This document shows positions 53,873 through 62,554 of a stretch of 64,000 nt of DNA, piece after piece. A program made the position numbers and the translations under genes. Each line of letters starts with the position of its first letter. Within the stretch, counting starts at the first letter, position 1. Location: NCBI RefSeq assembly GCF_022213955.1, contig NZ_JAKNTW010000001.1, forward strand, positions 1 through 64,000, read 5' to 3'. Source of the DNA: Dolomitihabitans soli (GTDB taxonomy: Bacteria > Actinomycetota > Actinomycetes > Streptosporangiales > Streptosporangiaceae). The notes under the pieces are model-generated. The model saw only the letters and a program-made list of their open reading frames with translations. It was not told the origin of the DNA and searched no databases.

Positions 53873-53931
53873 CCGGCGGCGACACGTGCGGGGACGCCGG
53901 TGACCCGGCGCCCCCCATCGCGTTCGAGGGA

Positions 53932-54897
53932 TCAGCGGCAGGCGACGCGGTAGGCGTCCAGGTTGAGGTTCTTGCGCAGGGAGTTGAAGTTCCGCGCGTT
54001 CGCGCGGGCGCAGAACCGCGAGGTCGTCAGCTCGTACTCGACGTTGAAGACGGCCTTGCCCGCGTCGACGAACTGGTCATAGCCGGTGTCGTCGGTCTGC
54101 TCCGTGGTGCACTCGTCGTACTGCCAGCACTGCTCGTTGAGCGCCCAGTCGAAGTACGGCAGGAGCCGGGGGATCTGCGAGATGTCGTTCTTCAGTCCGG
54201 CCGACAGGCCCCGGGTGTGCGCCTCGTTGGCCAGCCAGGCGTTGTACTGGAGCTGGTGGGCGGCGGTGAGCGGGAAACCGGTGTCGTTGGTGTAGCCGTC
54301 GACGTTGTCGAACTCGACGGCGTCGAAGCCCTTCGCCTTGCACATGTCCAGCCGGGCTCGCATGATCGTGCCGAGGGCTCCGCCGTACTGGCGGACGTCG
54401 AGCCAGCGCTCGCCCTCCCAGCCGTCGAGCGGGTCGCCGAGCACCGAGGACGGGAACCGCGCGGCGTCGGGGCGCCAGTCCTCGAACGAGCCGCCGCTGA
54501 TGTAGCAGACGACCTTGCGGCCGGACCTGGTCTCGTGCAGCCGCCGGACGGTGGCCGCGGAGGCGTTGAAGCCGTCGATGTCGTACATGGTGACGTCGAG
54601 GAACGGTTCGGCGGGCACCGAGGAGAGCTGCCACTGCCAGGAGGTCTTCAGCGCGGGACGCCAGCAGCCGGAACACGGGACGGGAGCGGGCAGCGCGGCG
54701 GCGGTGCTCACAGCGGTGCTCACAGCGGTGCTCACAGCGGTGCTCACAGCGGTGCTCACGGGGGTGCTCACGGGGGTTCTCGCGGCGGTGCCGGGGGGTG
54801 CGGTGGTCCGGGCTCGGGCGGTGGACGTCAGGGCGATCGTCACGCAGAAGCTGATGATCACCGTGAGGGTCGTGGTCGCGAGATGGCGGACGCGCAT
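53932..54897 (-). CDS. Secreted GH114-like endo-alpha-1,4-polygalactosaminidase family protein
   Basis: A 321-residue exported TIM-barrel protein. Residues 1-30 are a signal peptide. Residues 43-66 are a VSTA/VSTP tetrapeptide repeat from a 12-bp minisatellite. From about 75 the catalytic domain shows WQWQLSS, DVTMYDIDGFNAS, KVVCYISGGSFEDWRPD, GWEGERWLDVR and FDAVEFDNVDGYTND, the GH114 pattern with acidic residues at DIDGF and VEFDN. Such enzymes cleave alpha-1,4-galactosaminoglycans. ATG at 54897 has a perfect AAGGAGA site; an earlier in-frame start has none. Transcribed alone. Confidence 0.85.
   Translation of the reverse strand: MRVRHLATTTLTVIISFCVTIALTSTARARTTAPPGTAARTPVSTPVSTAVSTAVSTAVSTAVSTAAALPAPVPCSGCWRPALKTSWQWQLSSVPAEPFLDVTMYDIDGFNASAATVRRLHETRSGRKVVCYISGGSFEDWRPDAARFPSSVLGDPLDGWEGERWLDVRQYGGALGTIMRARLDMCKAKGFDAVEFDNVDGYTNDTGFPLTAAHQLQYNAWLANEAHTRGLSAGLKNDISQIPRLLPYFDWALNEQCWQYDECTTEQTDDTGYDQFVDAGKAVFNVEYELTTSRFCARANARNFNSLRKNLNLDAYRVACR
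54701..54784. repeat. 12-bp coding minisatellite, seven copies
   Basis: GCGGTGCTCACA is repeated seven times with increasing drift towards the right. It lies in frame within the GH114-like gene and encodes the Val-Ser-Thr-Ala linker after the signal peptide, so copy-number changes would alter linker length without frameshift. Confidence 0.92.
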
Positions 54898-55194
54898 GTC
54901 TCTCCTTGCGTGTGTGTCAGCGGCAAGGGCCCATGCGTGCTGTTTCGCACTCTCCGCGTCGTCGGCCTGGCGGCGCGGAGTGGCGCGACCCATTAGTGTC
55001 GTGAGGGTTCACGCCAGCACGTGGGAGAGTCTCCTCTCGGGGCGAGATCTTGTTTATAGTTGCTCAAACCTGTGGATTTCGCAACTGGTTCGAGCATCGC
55101 CTTCGTGCTGGCGCAGCGTCAGTTCGTCGCGACGATGACCTTCGGCGGGCTGACGGGCTGACCCGCGCCGTGCCGCGCCCGGCCGGGGATCGGC

Positions 55195-55947
55195 TCAGTA
55201 ACCCGCGCCGGTGAGCATGCCGCCGTCGACGGTGAACTCGCTGCCCGTGCAGTAGCCGGACAGGTCGGAGGCGAGGAAGGCCACCACATGGGAGACCTCG
55301 ACGGGTTCGGCGAACCTCTTGATGACCATGGAGCGCATGAACGCCTCGCCGTCGACCTCGGTGAGCAGCTCCGGTGTGATGATCATCGGGGTGTTCACCG
55401 CGCCCGGATGGACGGAGTTCACCCGGATCCCGAAACCGGCCAGCTCCCTGGCGGCGGCCTTGGTCACGCCGCGCACGCCGAACTTGGAGGCGGCGTAGGC
55501 GGACAGGCCCGCCGCGCCGATGAAGCCCTCCACCGAGAAGATGTTCACGATCGAGCCGCCGCCCGCCGCCTTCATCGGCTCGGTCACCGACTTGACGCCC
55601 AGCCAGGTGCCGGTGAGGTTGACGGCGATGACCTGCTGGAACTCGTCGAGCGTCATCTCCTCGATGGTGCGAAATTTCAGTATCCCGGCGTTGTTGACCA
55701 GGATGTCGAGCCGGCCGTACGTCTCGACCGTGGTGGCGATGGCGGTCGCCCAGTCGGCCGGGTCGGTCACGTCGTGCCGTACGAACTGGGCGCCGCAGTC
55801 GGCGGCCAGGGCCTTGCCCTCCTCCGTCAGCACGTCGCCGAACACCACCCGCGCGCCCTCGGCGACGAAGTGCCGCACATGCGCCTCGCCCATCCCCCGG
55901 GCGCCCCCGGTGACGAACGCGACCTTTCCTTCGAGCAGGCCCGGCAT
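55195..55947 (-). CDS. SDR family oxidoreductase
   Basis: A 250-residue classical short-chain dehydrogenase. The cofactor loop TGGARGMG is at 13-20, NNAG at about 85-88, and the catalytic Ser-Tyr-Lys in FSVEGFIGAAGLSAYAASKFG. GDV after the second strand suggests NAD. It is the last gene of the five-gene ligase operon, 11 bases downstream of the ADP-forming ligase, with GGAGG before its ATG. It may oxidise a hydroxyacyl-CoA or alcohol intermediate. Confidence 0.9.
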   Translation of the reverse strand: MPGLLEGKVAFVTGGARGMGEAHVRHFVAEGARVVFGDVLTEEGKALAADCGAQFVRHDVTDPADWATAIATTVETYGRLDILVNNAGILKFRTIEEMTLDEFQQVIAVNLTGTWLGVKSVTEPMKAAGGGSIVNIFSVEGFIGAAGLSAYAASKFGVRGVTKAAARELAGFGIRVNSVHPGAVNTPMIITPELLTEVDGEAFMRSMVIKRFAEPVEVSHVVAFLASDLSGYCTGSEFTVDGGMLTGAGY

Positions 55948-55958
55948 GTCTACCTCCA

Positions 55959-57980
55959 TCATGATCGTCGATCCAGGGCGAAACGCCGGACGGCGGCGAC
56001 GGCCACGGCCGCCGCCTCCACCGACCGGAAGACGGGGATGGCCGCGTCCGCCGCGACGGCTCGCACCGCATCCTCCACCCCGGCGGGAGCGAACCCCGCG
56101 TTCCTGGTCACCAGCGTGATCCTGGCACCGGGCAGCAGCCCGGGAACCTCGGCCAGGCAACGAGCGTAGGCGAGCAGCGGCTCGGCCGAGTCGCCATAGG
56201 TGAAGAAGCTCTGCACGTTCACATGCGCGATCACATCGGCGTACGGCCGGCGCCCCGCGATCGCCGTGATCGTGTCCCTGACCAGCTCCGGACTGGCCCG
56301 CGGGCCGACCGGGATCTCCATCGGATTCAGCCCCGCCACGCCGTCCGGGAGCGGGGCGAGCACCAGCCCCGCCGTGTCGCAGGCGTCGGCGGCCAGCACG
56401 CTCGCGCCGCCGCTCGGGCCCACCACCAGCACCCCGTCCCCGGTCGTCGTCAGGCGGGCCCGGTGCGACTGGAGCGCGAGCAGGACGCCGATGAGATCGT
56501 CCTGGCTGGTGACGAGGGTCGCGCGGGTCTGCTCGGCGAGAGCCGGCCAGACGCGGGCGTCGCCGGCCAGGCCGCCCGTGTGCGAGGCCGCCGCCCGTCG
56601 TCCCTGGCGGGTCCGGCCGCCGGTCAGCAGGACCACCGGCAACTCGCCGCGGATCGCCGTCAACGCCTCGAACAGGGCGCGGCCGTCCCGGGGATCCTCC
56701 AGATACATGCCGACGGCCGTGGTGTGCGGATCGGCGGACAGCCAGCGGAGCAGCTCGGCCGGCCCCACGTCCGCCGCGTTCCCCACGGTGACCACCCGGC
56801 TGAACGCCAGCCCCCGCCGCTCACCGACCTTGATCACCTCTCCGGCGAGGCCGCCGCTCTGCGAGATCAGCGCGGTGCCGCCCGCCGGACCGGGGCCGCC
56901 GCCGACGAAGGTCTGGCCGCCCCGGGGACTGTAGACGCCCATGCAGTTCGGGCCCAGCAGCCGGACGCCCGCCTCCCGGGCGGCGGCCACCAGCCCGTCC
57001 TCCAGATCGGCGCGGCCCGTCTCGCCGAACCCGCCGCTCATCACCTGGACGAACCCGGTACGGCCCGCCTGCCGTACGACCTCGGCGCAGCGGTCGGCGG
57101 GGACGGCGACCAGGGCGTAGTCGGCCCCGGCGGCGGCCAGGGAGGGCACGCACGGGACGCCGCCGATCTCGCGGGCGCTGGGATGGACGGCGGTCACCGG
57201 GACGCCGGTCGCCCGGTAGAAGTCCAGGAACATGTTCCCGAAGCCGGGCCTGGTGGTGGAGGCGCCGACCACGGCCACCCGTCTCGGCTCGAAGAGTCGC
57301 GTGAAGTCGGCGGTGGCGGTTGCGCGGGCGAGGCGGCGCGGGGCGGCGGCGGGGAGCAGACGGGCGTCCACGGCGACGCAGCCGGCCGGTCCGGCGATCA
57401 CCGGGTTCAGCTCGAACTCGCCCAGGTCCAGAGTCGTCCAGAGGCCGCCGGGGCCGCCGACGGCCAGCAGGAGGCGTTCGAGGGAGCCGAGATCGGCGGG
57501 CGGGGCGCCGCGGTGGCCGTGCAGGAGAGGGGCGGCTCTGAGCTCGGCCAGCATGGCGCGCACGTCATCGGGGGAGACGGGGCAGAGGCGTATCGCGGTG
57601 TCGCGCAGGACCTCCGTCCAGATGCCGCCCAGGCCGGTGAGGAGGATCGGGCCGAACCCCGGGTCGTCGAGCAGGCCCACGATCAGCTCCGTCCCCGCGG
57701 GCGCCTGCTCCTCGATCAGGAAGCCGTCGGGAGCGATGCCCCGGGCGAGCAGCGCGGCGAGCATGTCGCCGGCCGCGGCGGCCGGGTCGGTCACGTTCAG
57801 GCGGACGGCCCCCACGTCTGATTTGTGGACCAGGTCCGGACCGTACGCCTTGACGACCAGCGGCCTGCGGAGATCGTCGGCCGGGGAGAAGTCCGGGTCG
57901 CCGGTCGTGATGACGACACCCGTGGGGACCGGGATGCCGGCTTCTCGCAGGAGTGACTTCACCTCGTGCTCGGGTACCAC
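55959..57980 (-). CDS. ADP-forming acyl-CoA synthetase (acetate-CoA ligase family)
   Basis: A 673-residue enzyme in which the ATP-grasp (beta) part comes first (about 1-220: RRPLVVKAYGPDLVHKSDVGAV, ELIVGLLDDPGFGPILLTGLGG) and the CoA-binding and CoA-ligase (alpha) parts follow (about 225-673: RRVAVVGASTTRPGFGN, LLGPNCMGVYSPRG, ISQSGGLAGEV). The phosphohistidine is His467 in ASHTGGLAGD. It couples acyl-CoA hydrolysis or formation with ADP/ATP. GTG at 57980 has a GAGAGAGG site. It follows the AMP-forming ligase by 60 bases in the same operon; two ligases of different mechanism in one operon suggest two acid substrates or a reversible step. Confidence 0.9.
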   Translation of the reverse strand: MVPEHEVKSLLREAGIPVPTGVVITTGDPDFSPADDLRRPLVVKAYGPDLVHKSDVGAVRLNVTDPAAAAGDMLAALLARGIAPDGFLIEEQAPAGTELIVGLLDDPGFGPILLTGLGGIWTEVLRDTAIRLCPVSPDDVRAMLAELRAAPLLHGHRGAPPADLGSLERLLLAVGGPGGLWTTLDLGEFELNPVIAGPAGCVAVDARLLPAAAPRRLARATATADFTRLFEPRRVAVVGASTTRPGFGNMFLDFYRATGVPVTAVHPSAREIGGVPCVPSLAAAGADYALVAVPADRCAEVVRQAGRTGFVQVMSGGFGETGRADLEDGLVAAAREAGVRLLGPNCMGVYSPRGGQTFVGGGPGPAGGTALISQSGGLAGEVIKVGERRGLAFSRVVTVGNAADVGPAELLRWLSADPHTTAVGMYLEDPRDGRALFEALTAIRGELPVVLLTGGRTRQGRRAAASHTGGLAGDARVWPALAEQTRATLVTSQDDLIGVLLALQSHRARLTTTGDGVLVVGPSGGASVLAADACDTAGLVLAPLPDGVAGLNPMEIPVGPRASPELVRDTITAIAGRRPYADVIAHVNVQSFFTYGDSAEPLLAYARCLAEVPGLLPGARITLVTRNAGFAPAGVEDAVRAVAADAAIPVFRSVEAAAVAVAAVRRFALDRRS

Positions 57981-58040
57981 TGGGCGGCCTCTCTCACGGT
58001 GCGCGCCGTGGCCGGCGGCGGCATTCAGGGGCGCGCGGGT

Positions 58041-59603
58041 TCAGGGGGTGGGGTAGAGGGGGCGGAGGGCCTGGCGGAGGAGTTTGCCGGGGCCGCCGGA
58101 GGCGTCCTGGGTGTGGGGGAGCCGGTCGGTGACGACGATGTGGTCGGGGTGCTGGTGACGGGGGAGGGAGCCGGTGAGGGCGGCGGCCAGTTCGCCGGGG
58201 TCGAGGGCGTGGCCGGCGCGGGGCACCACGGCCAGCAGGATCCGCTGGTCGGCCGCGTCCTGCCCGTCCGTGTGGGCGGGGACGCCGACCGCGCCGGCTT
58301 CGGCCACGCCGTCGAGGGCGGTGGCGGCGTCCTCGATGACGGCGGGCTGGGTCCAGTGGCCGTCCTTGAGGATGGAGTCTTCGCGCCGGCCCAGGACCGT
58401 CAGGTTGCCGTCGGGGGCGAGCACGCCGAGGTCGCCCCCGACGTACCAGCCGTCACGCAGCACCTCGGCGTTCCTGCCGGGGAGCCCGTCGTAGCCGGCC
58501 ATCCGGTGCGGCCCGGCGAGGTTGATCTCGCCGGGGCGGCCCACCAGGCGCTCGCCCGCGGGGCCGGTGACGCGGACCGCGCACGAGGTGCGGGCCACGC
58601 CGGACGCGCCGAGCGGGGTGCTGCCGTCGTCGACCCGGCCGAAGCAGGTGTAGGGGGCCTCGGTCTGGCCGTAGTAGCAGTACACCCCCGCGCCGGGGAG
58701 CCGCTCCTTCATCCGGGCGAGCAGCGCGGCGGGCAGCGGCTCGCCGCCGAGCATGATGACCCGCAGCGAGGAGAGGTCGGCGGCGGCGTGGTCGTCGGAA
58801 CCGAGCAGGGCCGAGTAGAAGGACGGGATCTGCGAGACGTGGGTGACCCGCTCGCGGGGGACGACCCGCAGGAAGTTCGCCGGGCCCCAGTCCTGCTCCA
58901 GCACCAGCCGCATGCCGGCGTAGAGGGCGGGGCCGACGAGGGCGGGGAAGCCGATGCCCCAGATGATCGCGCCGGTGCCGAGCACCGGGTCCGGGCCGCG
59001 GGGCACGTCGAGCCAGATCTGCGCGGTGGCCAGCGACCCGGCGTGGGTGTGGACGACGGCCTTGGGCAGGCCGGTCGTGCCCGAGGTGTAGTAGAGCGCG
59101 AGCGGGTCGTCGTGGTGCCCGCCGAGCGCGGGCTCCTCCTCGCCCGCCGCGGCGGTCAGCTCGTCGAGGTCGAGCGCGTCCCGGCCGGGTCCGCCGATCT
59201 TGATCCAGGTGGTGACGCCGGGGAGCGACGGGCGGATCCGGGCGACGGCCTGCTCGACGGTCGCGTCGTAGACGAACGCGGTGCACCGGGAGTGCTCGAC
59301 GACGGCCTGGAGCGTCTCGGCGGGCCAGTAGGGGTTGAGCGCGGCGGTGACCGCGCCGAGCTTGGCCTGCGCGAGGTACACCTCCGCCACGTGCAGCGTC
59401 TCGTTGAGCAGTGCGGCCACCCGCCGCCCCGGCGAGATCCCGGCCGCGCGCAGCGCGTGCGCCCGCCGGTTGACCGTCCGGTTGAGCCGGTCGTAGGTGA
59501 AGCTCCGCTCGCCGCAGTAGGTGAGCGCGACGGCGTCGGGGGTGCGCAGCGCGCCCGCGGTGAGGACGGCGTAGGCGTAGTTGCCGTAGGGGGATGACAC
59601 CAT
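58041..59603 (-). CDS. AMP-forming acyl-CoA ligase, benzoate-CoA ligase-like
   Basis: A 520-residue adenylate-forming enzyme. YYTSGTTGLPKAVVHTH at 171-187 is the AMP-binding motif; YCYYGQTEAP is A5; DGWYVGGDLGVL is A7; LGRREDSILKDGHWTQPAVIE is A8; and the catalytic lysine lies in GGPGKLLRQALRP. The WGIGFPALVGPALYAGMRLVLEQDWGP stretch resembles aryl- or benzoate-CoA ligases. ATG at 59601-59603 reads from a VOC gene 15 bases upstream. It should activate the acid that enters this regulon. Exact substrate unknown. Confidence 0.88.
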   Translation of the reverse strand: MVSSPYGNYAYAVLTAGALRTPDAVALTYCGERSFTYDRLNRTVNRRAHALRAAGISPGRRVAALLNETLHVAEVYLAQAKLGAVTAALNPYWPAETLQAVVEHSRCTAFVYDATVEQAVARIRPSLPGVTTWIKIGGPGRDALDLDELTAAAGEEEPALGGHHDDPLALYYTSGTTGLPKAVVHTHAGSLATAQIWLDVPRGPDPVLGTGAIIWGIGFPALVGPALYAGMRLVLEQDWGPANFLRVVPRERVTHVSQIPSFYSALLGSDDHAAADLSSLRVIMLGGEPLPAALLARMKERLPGAGVYCYYGQTEAPYTCFGRVDDGSTPLGASGVARTSCAVRVTGPAGERLVGRPGEINLAGPHRMAGYDGLPGRNAEVLRDGWYVGGDLGVLAPDGNLTVLGRREDSILKDGHWTQPAVIEDAATALDGVAEAGAVGVPAHTDGQDAADQRILLAVVPRAGHALDPGELAAALTGSLPRHQHPDHIVVTDRLPHTQDASGGPGKLLRQALRPLYPTP

Positions 59604-59618
59604 GGCCTCCAGGGCCTG

Positions 59619-59960
59619 CTACAACGGCGAGTAGAGCACGAACACGTTCCCCGAGGGGTCGCTCAGTACGGCGCGGATCTCGTGCGGGCCGCTCGAAGGC
59701 TCCGCCACCACCGCCGCGCCCGCCGCGGTCAGCTCCTTCACGGTGGCCGCCAGGTCGTCCACCTTGTACGACGGCGCGGTGACCGCCCCCGCCACCTGCT
59801 CCTCAGCGGTCACCAGGGCGATCGTCGTCCCGCCGCCGTCGAGCGCCGCGAACCGGTCGCCGTCGCGGAACTTGACCGCCAGCCCGAGGGTCCCGGAGTA
59901 GAACGCCAGCGCGGCGTCCAGGTCGGCGACGGGAATCAGCACGTTGCCCAGCTTGCTCAT
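59619..59960 (-). CDS. VOC/glyoxalase superfamily protein
   Basis: A 113-residue single-domain VOC protein (LGNVLIPVADLDAALAFYSGTLGL... VLSDPSGNVFVLYSPL). The first-strand metal His usual in glyoxalases is replaced (VLIPV), so a binding rather than catalytic role is possible. ATG at 59960 overlaps the stop codon of the OB-fold gene (ATGA-type) and has GTGGAG upstream; a GTG four codons earlier is less likely. Confidence 0.8.
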   Translation of the reverse strand: MSKLGNVLIPVADLDAALAFYSGTLGLAVKFRDGDRFAALDGGGTTIALVTAEEQVAGAVTAPSYKVDDLAATVKELTAAGAAVVAEPSSGPHEIRAVLSDPSGNVFVLYSPL

Positions 59961-60319
59961 GCGGGTCTCCACACGGGTAGGTCGTTCTCGAACATGACAC
60001 GGACCCGCATGCCGACGGTCACCCGCTCGGGCGGGCAGCCGACGACGCTCCCGAACGCGCGGGCGCCCTCGGGCAGGTCGATCCAGGCCAGCACGTACGG
60101 CTCACGCCCGCGGAAGGCGGGCACGAACGAGCGGTACACGATGGTGAAGGTGTGCACGATACCGTCGCCGCCGACCGGTTCGAAGGGCAGGTCCGTACCG
60201 CCGCAACGGGGACATTCCGCGGCCGGCAGGTGGACGCGCGCGTCGCATGCCGTACAGCGCTGGATGGCCAGCTCGCCGCGCCGGCAGGCCGTCCAGTAGG
60301 GATCGGGGTCAGCTCCCAT
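59957..60319 (-). CDS. Zn-ribbon OB-fold (DUF35) acyl-CoA-associated protein
   Basis: A 120-residue protein with an N-terminal rubredoxin-like zinc ribbon (CTACDARVHLPAAECPRCG, four cysteines in two CxxC pairs) and a C-terminal OB fold (GDGIVHTFTIVYRSFVPAFRGREPYVLAWIDL). DUF35 proteins partner thiolases, hydratases or aldolases acting on acyl-CoA in sterol and related pathways; its usual thiolase partner is not in this window. It is the first gene of the operon running to 55195. The ATG has no ribosome site; TAGCTT lies eight bases upstream and overlaps the operator. Confidence 0.87.
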   Translation of the reverse strand: MGADPDPYWTACRRGELAIQRCTACDARVHLPAAECPRCGGTDLPFEPVGGDGIVHTFTIVYRSFVPAFRGREPYVLAWIDLPEGARAFGSVVGCPPERVTVGMRVRVMFENDLPVWRPA

Positions 60320-60324
60320 CGATG

Positions 60325-60345
60325 GCCAAGCTAGCGCACGCTTGG
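60325..60345. promoter_or_regulatory. Regulon palindrome copy 5
   Basis: GCTAGCGCACGCTTGG (60330-60345) matches the consensus except for the first base. The extended block 60325-60345 also carries outer CCAAGC at its left. It lies between the pseudokinase stop codon, which it abuts, and the start of the five-gene operon. Confidence 0.75.
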
Positions 60346-62283
60346 TCACTCGGCAAGGGCCCGATCTTGCGCCGGAGACGCGCCCGTGTCCTCCGGCGGC
60401 GCGGCCGTCCCGGGGTCGCCTGACGGCTGGACGCCGGTGGGGGAGGGCTGGGGGCAGGCGGGGCCGTCCAGGGCCGCCTCGCTGATCTGCGGGCCGGTCG
60501 CCGCCGCGCGGACGGTGCTGACCAGGACCCCGAGGTGCGCCCGATCTCCGCAGGTGATCGCCTCGGGAGCGCGGCCGAACTCGACCGTGTACGTGGTGCG
60601 GCCCTTCAGGGTGCGGGTGTCCGTGTGCACGGTTCTGGCCGGGCCGTCCCCCTCCCGCCTGGTGAACGAGACGCCCAGCCGTACGGGGCCCGGGCCGTCC
60701 GTGGTGACCCGCGCGGTGCCCGCCGAGCCGTTCCACGACAGCACCCGCACCTCCAGTACGGCGGGCGCCGCGCACGCCGGGCCGCGCACCGTGGCGGTAC
60801 GGGAGGCGGTGCCGCCGCCGGGAACCGTGGTCACGGTGAGCCGCCGGTAGACGGTCACCTCGCAGGGCGGCGGCGCGAAGGTGTTCGTGACGACGGTGGC
60901 GTAGGCCGTCGACCCCGACAGGGTGAACGTCTGCGGGGGCGCGGCCGCCAGGTGGTCGCGGCTCCGGCCCTCGGCGAATCCGGCGGTCACGGTGACCTTC
61001 CCGCCCGTCGACGCGGCCACGGCGATGGTGCCCCTGACTCCGTCGAAGCCGGAGACGCGTAACGAGCCGACCCGGTGGGCGACGGGCGATGCCGCCTTGG
61101 TCGGGGCGACGGCGGGGTTCTGGGCGGGCTTCTCGGCCGGAGGGCCGGTGGCTGCCTGGCCGGTGTTCGCGGTCTCCGGGGTGCGGACGGGCAGGGTGGG
61201 CGGCGGGCCGGCGGCCTCGGTCTCCGGGGAGCGTGGCGGGGTGGCGAGGAAGGTGTCGGGAGAGCCGTCCGCGGGGCCTCTGTCGGAGGTGAGCACGATG
61301 GTGGTGACCGCGGCGGCCGCGAGCGCCGCGATGACGGCGAACCGCGGCCTGGCCAGGTGCGCCGGGCGGGTCCTCGGCCGCCGCCGCTCCCCGCCGCCCC
61401 TGCCGGGCAACAGGCCGAGGCCGGCGGATCGCGCTCCGGGCGGGCGGGCGTTCCTGGTCCGGGGTCCGGGAGCGGGGCCCGCCAGCGGGAAGTGCAGGGC
61501 GAGCGGCGTGGCCAGTTCGGCGAGGTGTCGCCGGCCGCGCTTCTCCCACTCCGCCCCGTACGCCGCCCCGGCCGCGCGCTCCAGCGCCTCGATGAAGTCA
61601 CGTGCCGTCGCCGGGCGGGCGGCGGGGTCGGGGGAGAGTCCGTCCGCGACCAGTTCGCGCACCGACCCCGGCACCTTTCTGAGCGTGTCGTCCTCCGGTG
61701 GCCGCCCGGTCAGGCACTCGACGAACACGCACGTCGCCGCGTACAGGTCGGCCGCCACGCCGCCGTCCGGTGGCGCCTCGGCCACCGTCGGCACGGGGGC
61801 CGGCAGGGGGTAGGGTGGTGGCCCCTCGGGGAGGGCGAGGCCGAAGTCGGCGATCTTGCCGGCGCCGTCGGCCTGGACCAGCACGTTCTCCGGCCGGTAG
61901 GCCCGATGCGCGATCCCCGCGTCGTGGGCGGCGGCGAGACCGAGCAGCGAGCCGCGCAGCAGGGCCAGGGCGGCCTCCGGGCTGGTCGTGCCGCGCTCGG
62001 TGAGAATCGTGCGCAGGGAGACGCCGTCCACCAGTTCCATCACCAGCGCCGCGCTCGTCGGCGTCTCGACGTACTCGTGCAGCCGCACCACGTGCGGGCT
62101 CTCCAGCTCGACGAGGCGGCCCGCCTCCTCGCGGAAGCGGGCCAGGAAGCCCGGGTCGGCCCACAGCAGGGGCCGCAGAAACCTGATCGCCACATACGCG
62201 CCGGTGGCGGCATAGGTGGCGAGGACAACCCGTCCGGCGCCCCCCGTGCCGAGCCGGCGTACTTCGTGGTATCCCGGAACCAT
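60346..62283 (-). CDS. Membrane Ser/Thr pseudokinase with extracytoplasmic beta-rich domains
   Basis: A 645-residue protein with a kinase-like domain (about 3-265), one TM helix at about 310-332 (FAVIAALAAAAVTTIVLTS), a Pro/Thr linker and an exported region of two or more beta-rich repeats with cysteine pairs. The glycine loop GTGGAG is kept, but the ATP lysine is Arg34 (VAIRFL), and the catalytic HRD aspartate is Ala128 (H126-R127-A128, HRAYRPEN). DFG (146-148) remains; the activation segment lacks GTPxYMAPE. It is therefore probably catalytically dead. The start is uncertain: ATG at 62283 fits kinase N-termini; GTGs up to 38 codons upstream are in frame. Confidence 0.82.
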   Translation of the reverse strand: MVPGYHEVRRLGTGGAGRVVLATYAATGAYVAIRFLRPLLWADPGFLARFREEAGRLVELESPHVVRLHEYVETPTSAALVMELVDGVSLRTILTERGTTSPEAALALLRGSLLGLAAAHDAGIAHRAYRPENVLVQADGAGKIADFGLALPEGPPPYPLPAPVPTVAEAPPDGGVAADLYAATCVFVECLTGRPPEDDTLRKVPGSVRELVADGLSPDPAARPATARDFIEALERAAGAAYGAEWEKRGRRHLAELATPLALHFPLAGPAPGPRTRNARPPGARSAGLGLLPGRGGGERRRPRTRPAHLARPRFAVIAALAAAAVTTIVLTSDRGPADGSPDTFLATPPRSPETEAAGPPPTLPVRTPETANTGQAATGPPAEKPAQNPAVAPTKAASPVAHRVGSLRVSGFDGVRGTIAVAASTGGKVTVTAGFAEGRSRDHLAAAPPQTFTLSGSTAYATVVTNTFAPPPCEVTVYRRLTVTTVPGGGTASRTATVRGPACAAPAVLEVRVLSWNGSAGTARVTTDGPGPVRLGVSFTRREGDGPARTVHTDTRTLKGRTTYTVEFGRAPEAITCGDRAHLGVLVSTVRAAATGPQISEAALDGPACPQPSPTGVQPSGDPGTAAPPEDTGASPAQDRALAE

Positions 62284-62434
62284 CCGCCCCCCATGGAGTG
62301 CCTGTGATCTCTCGACGGTCTCACCCGGGTCGTCGGTTGTCACGATTCCCACTTTTTCGCTATTTGCAGGGCTCTGGGCACTGGACTGTGGCCTCACGGT
62401 GATGTCGTGACGCGTGGGGTTCGGGGTGCCGTGT

Positions 62435-62460
62435 TACGCTCCTGCCGAGCAAGCGCTCGG
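62435..62460 (+). promoter_or_regulatory. Regulon palindrome copy 6 with adjacent -10
   Basis: CCGAGCAAGCGCTCGG (62445-62460) is a full match. TACGCT (62435-62440), the same -10 hexamer as at 38834, lies four bases before it. The site is 94 bases upstream of the SDR start codon. Confidence 0.72.
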
Positions 62461-62554
62461 GCAAGATGGGTCGCCTGCCGGCCGTACGGCGGTGCCGGTC
62501 AGGGAGACGCGGCGGGGCGACCTGGCCAGGTTTCCGGAGCTCCGGGAGGCGTGC

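Noticed and set aside
62284-62397. N-terminal extension of the pseudokinase
   Set aside because: The frame is open to a GTG at 62397, but the extension is unconserved in style and the kinase-like domain begins right after the ATG at 62283. It remains possible.
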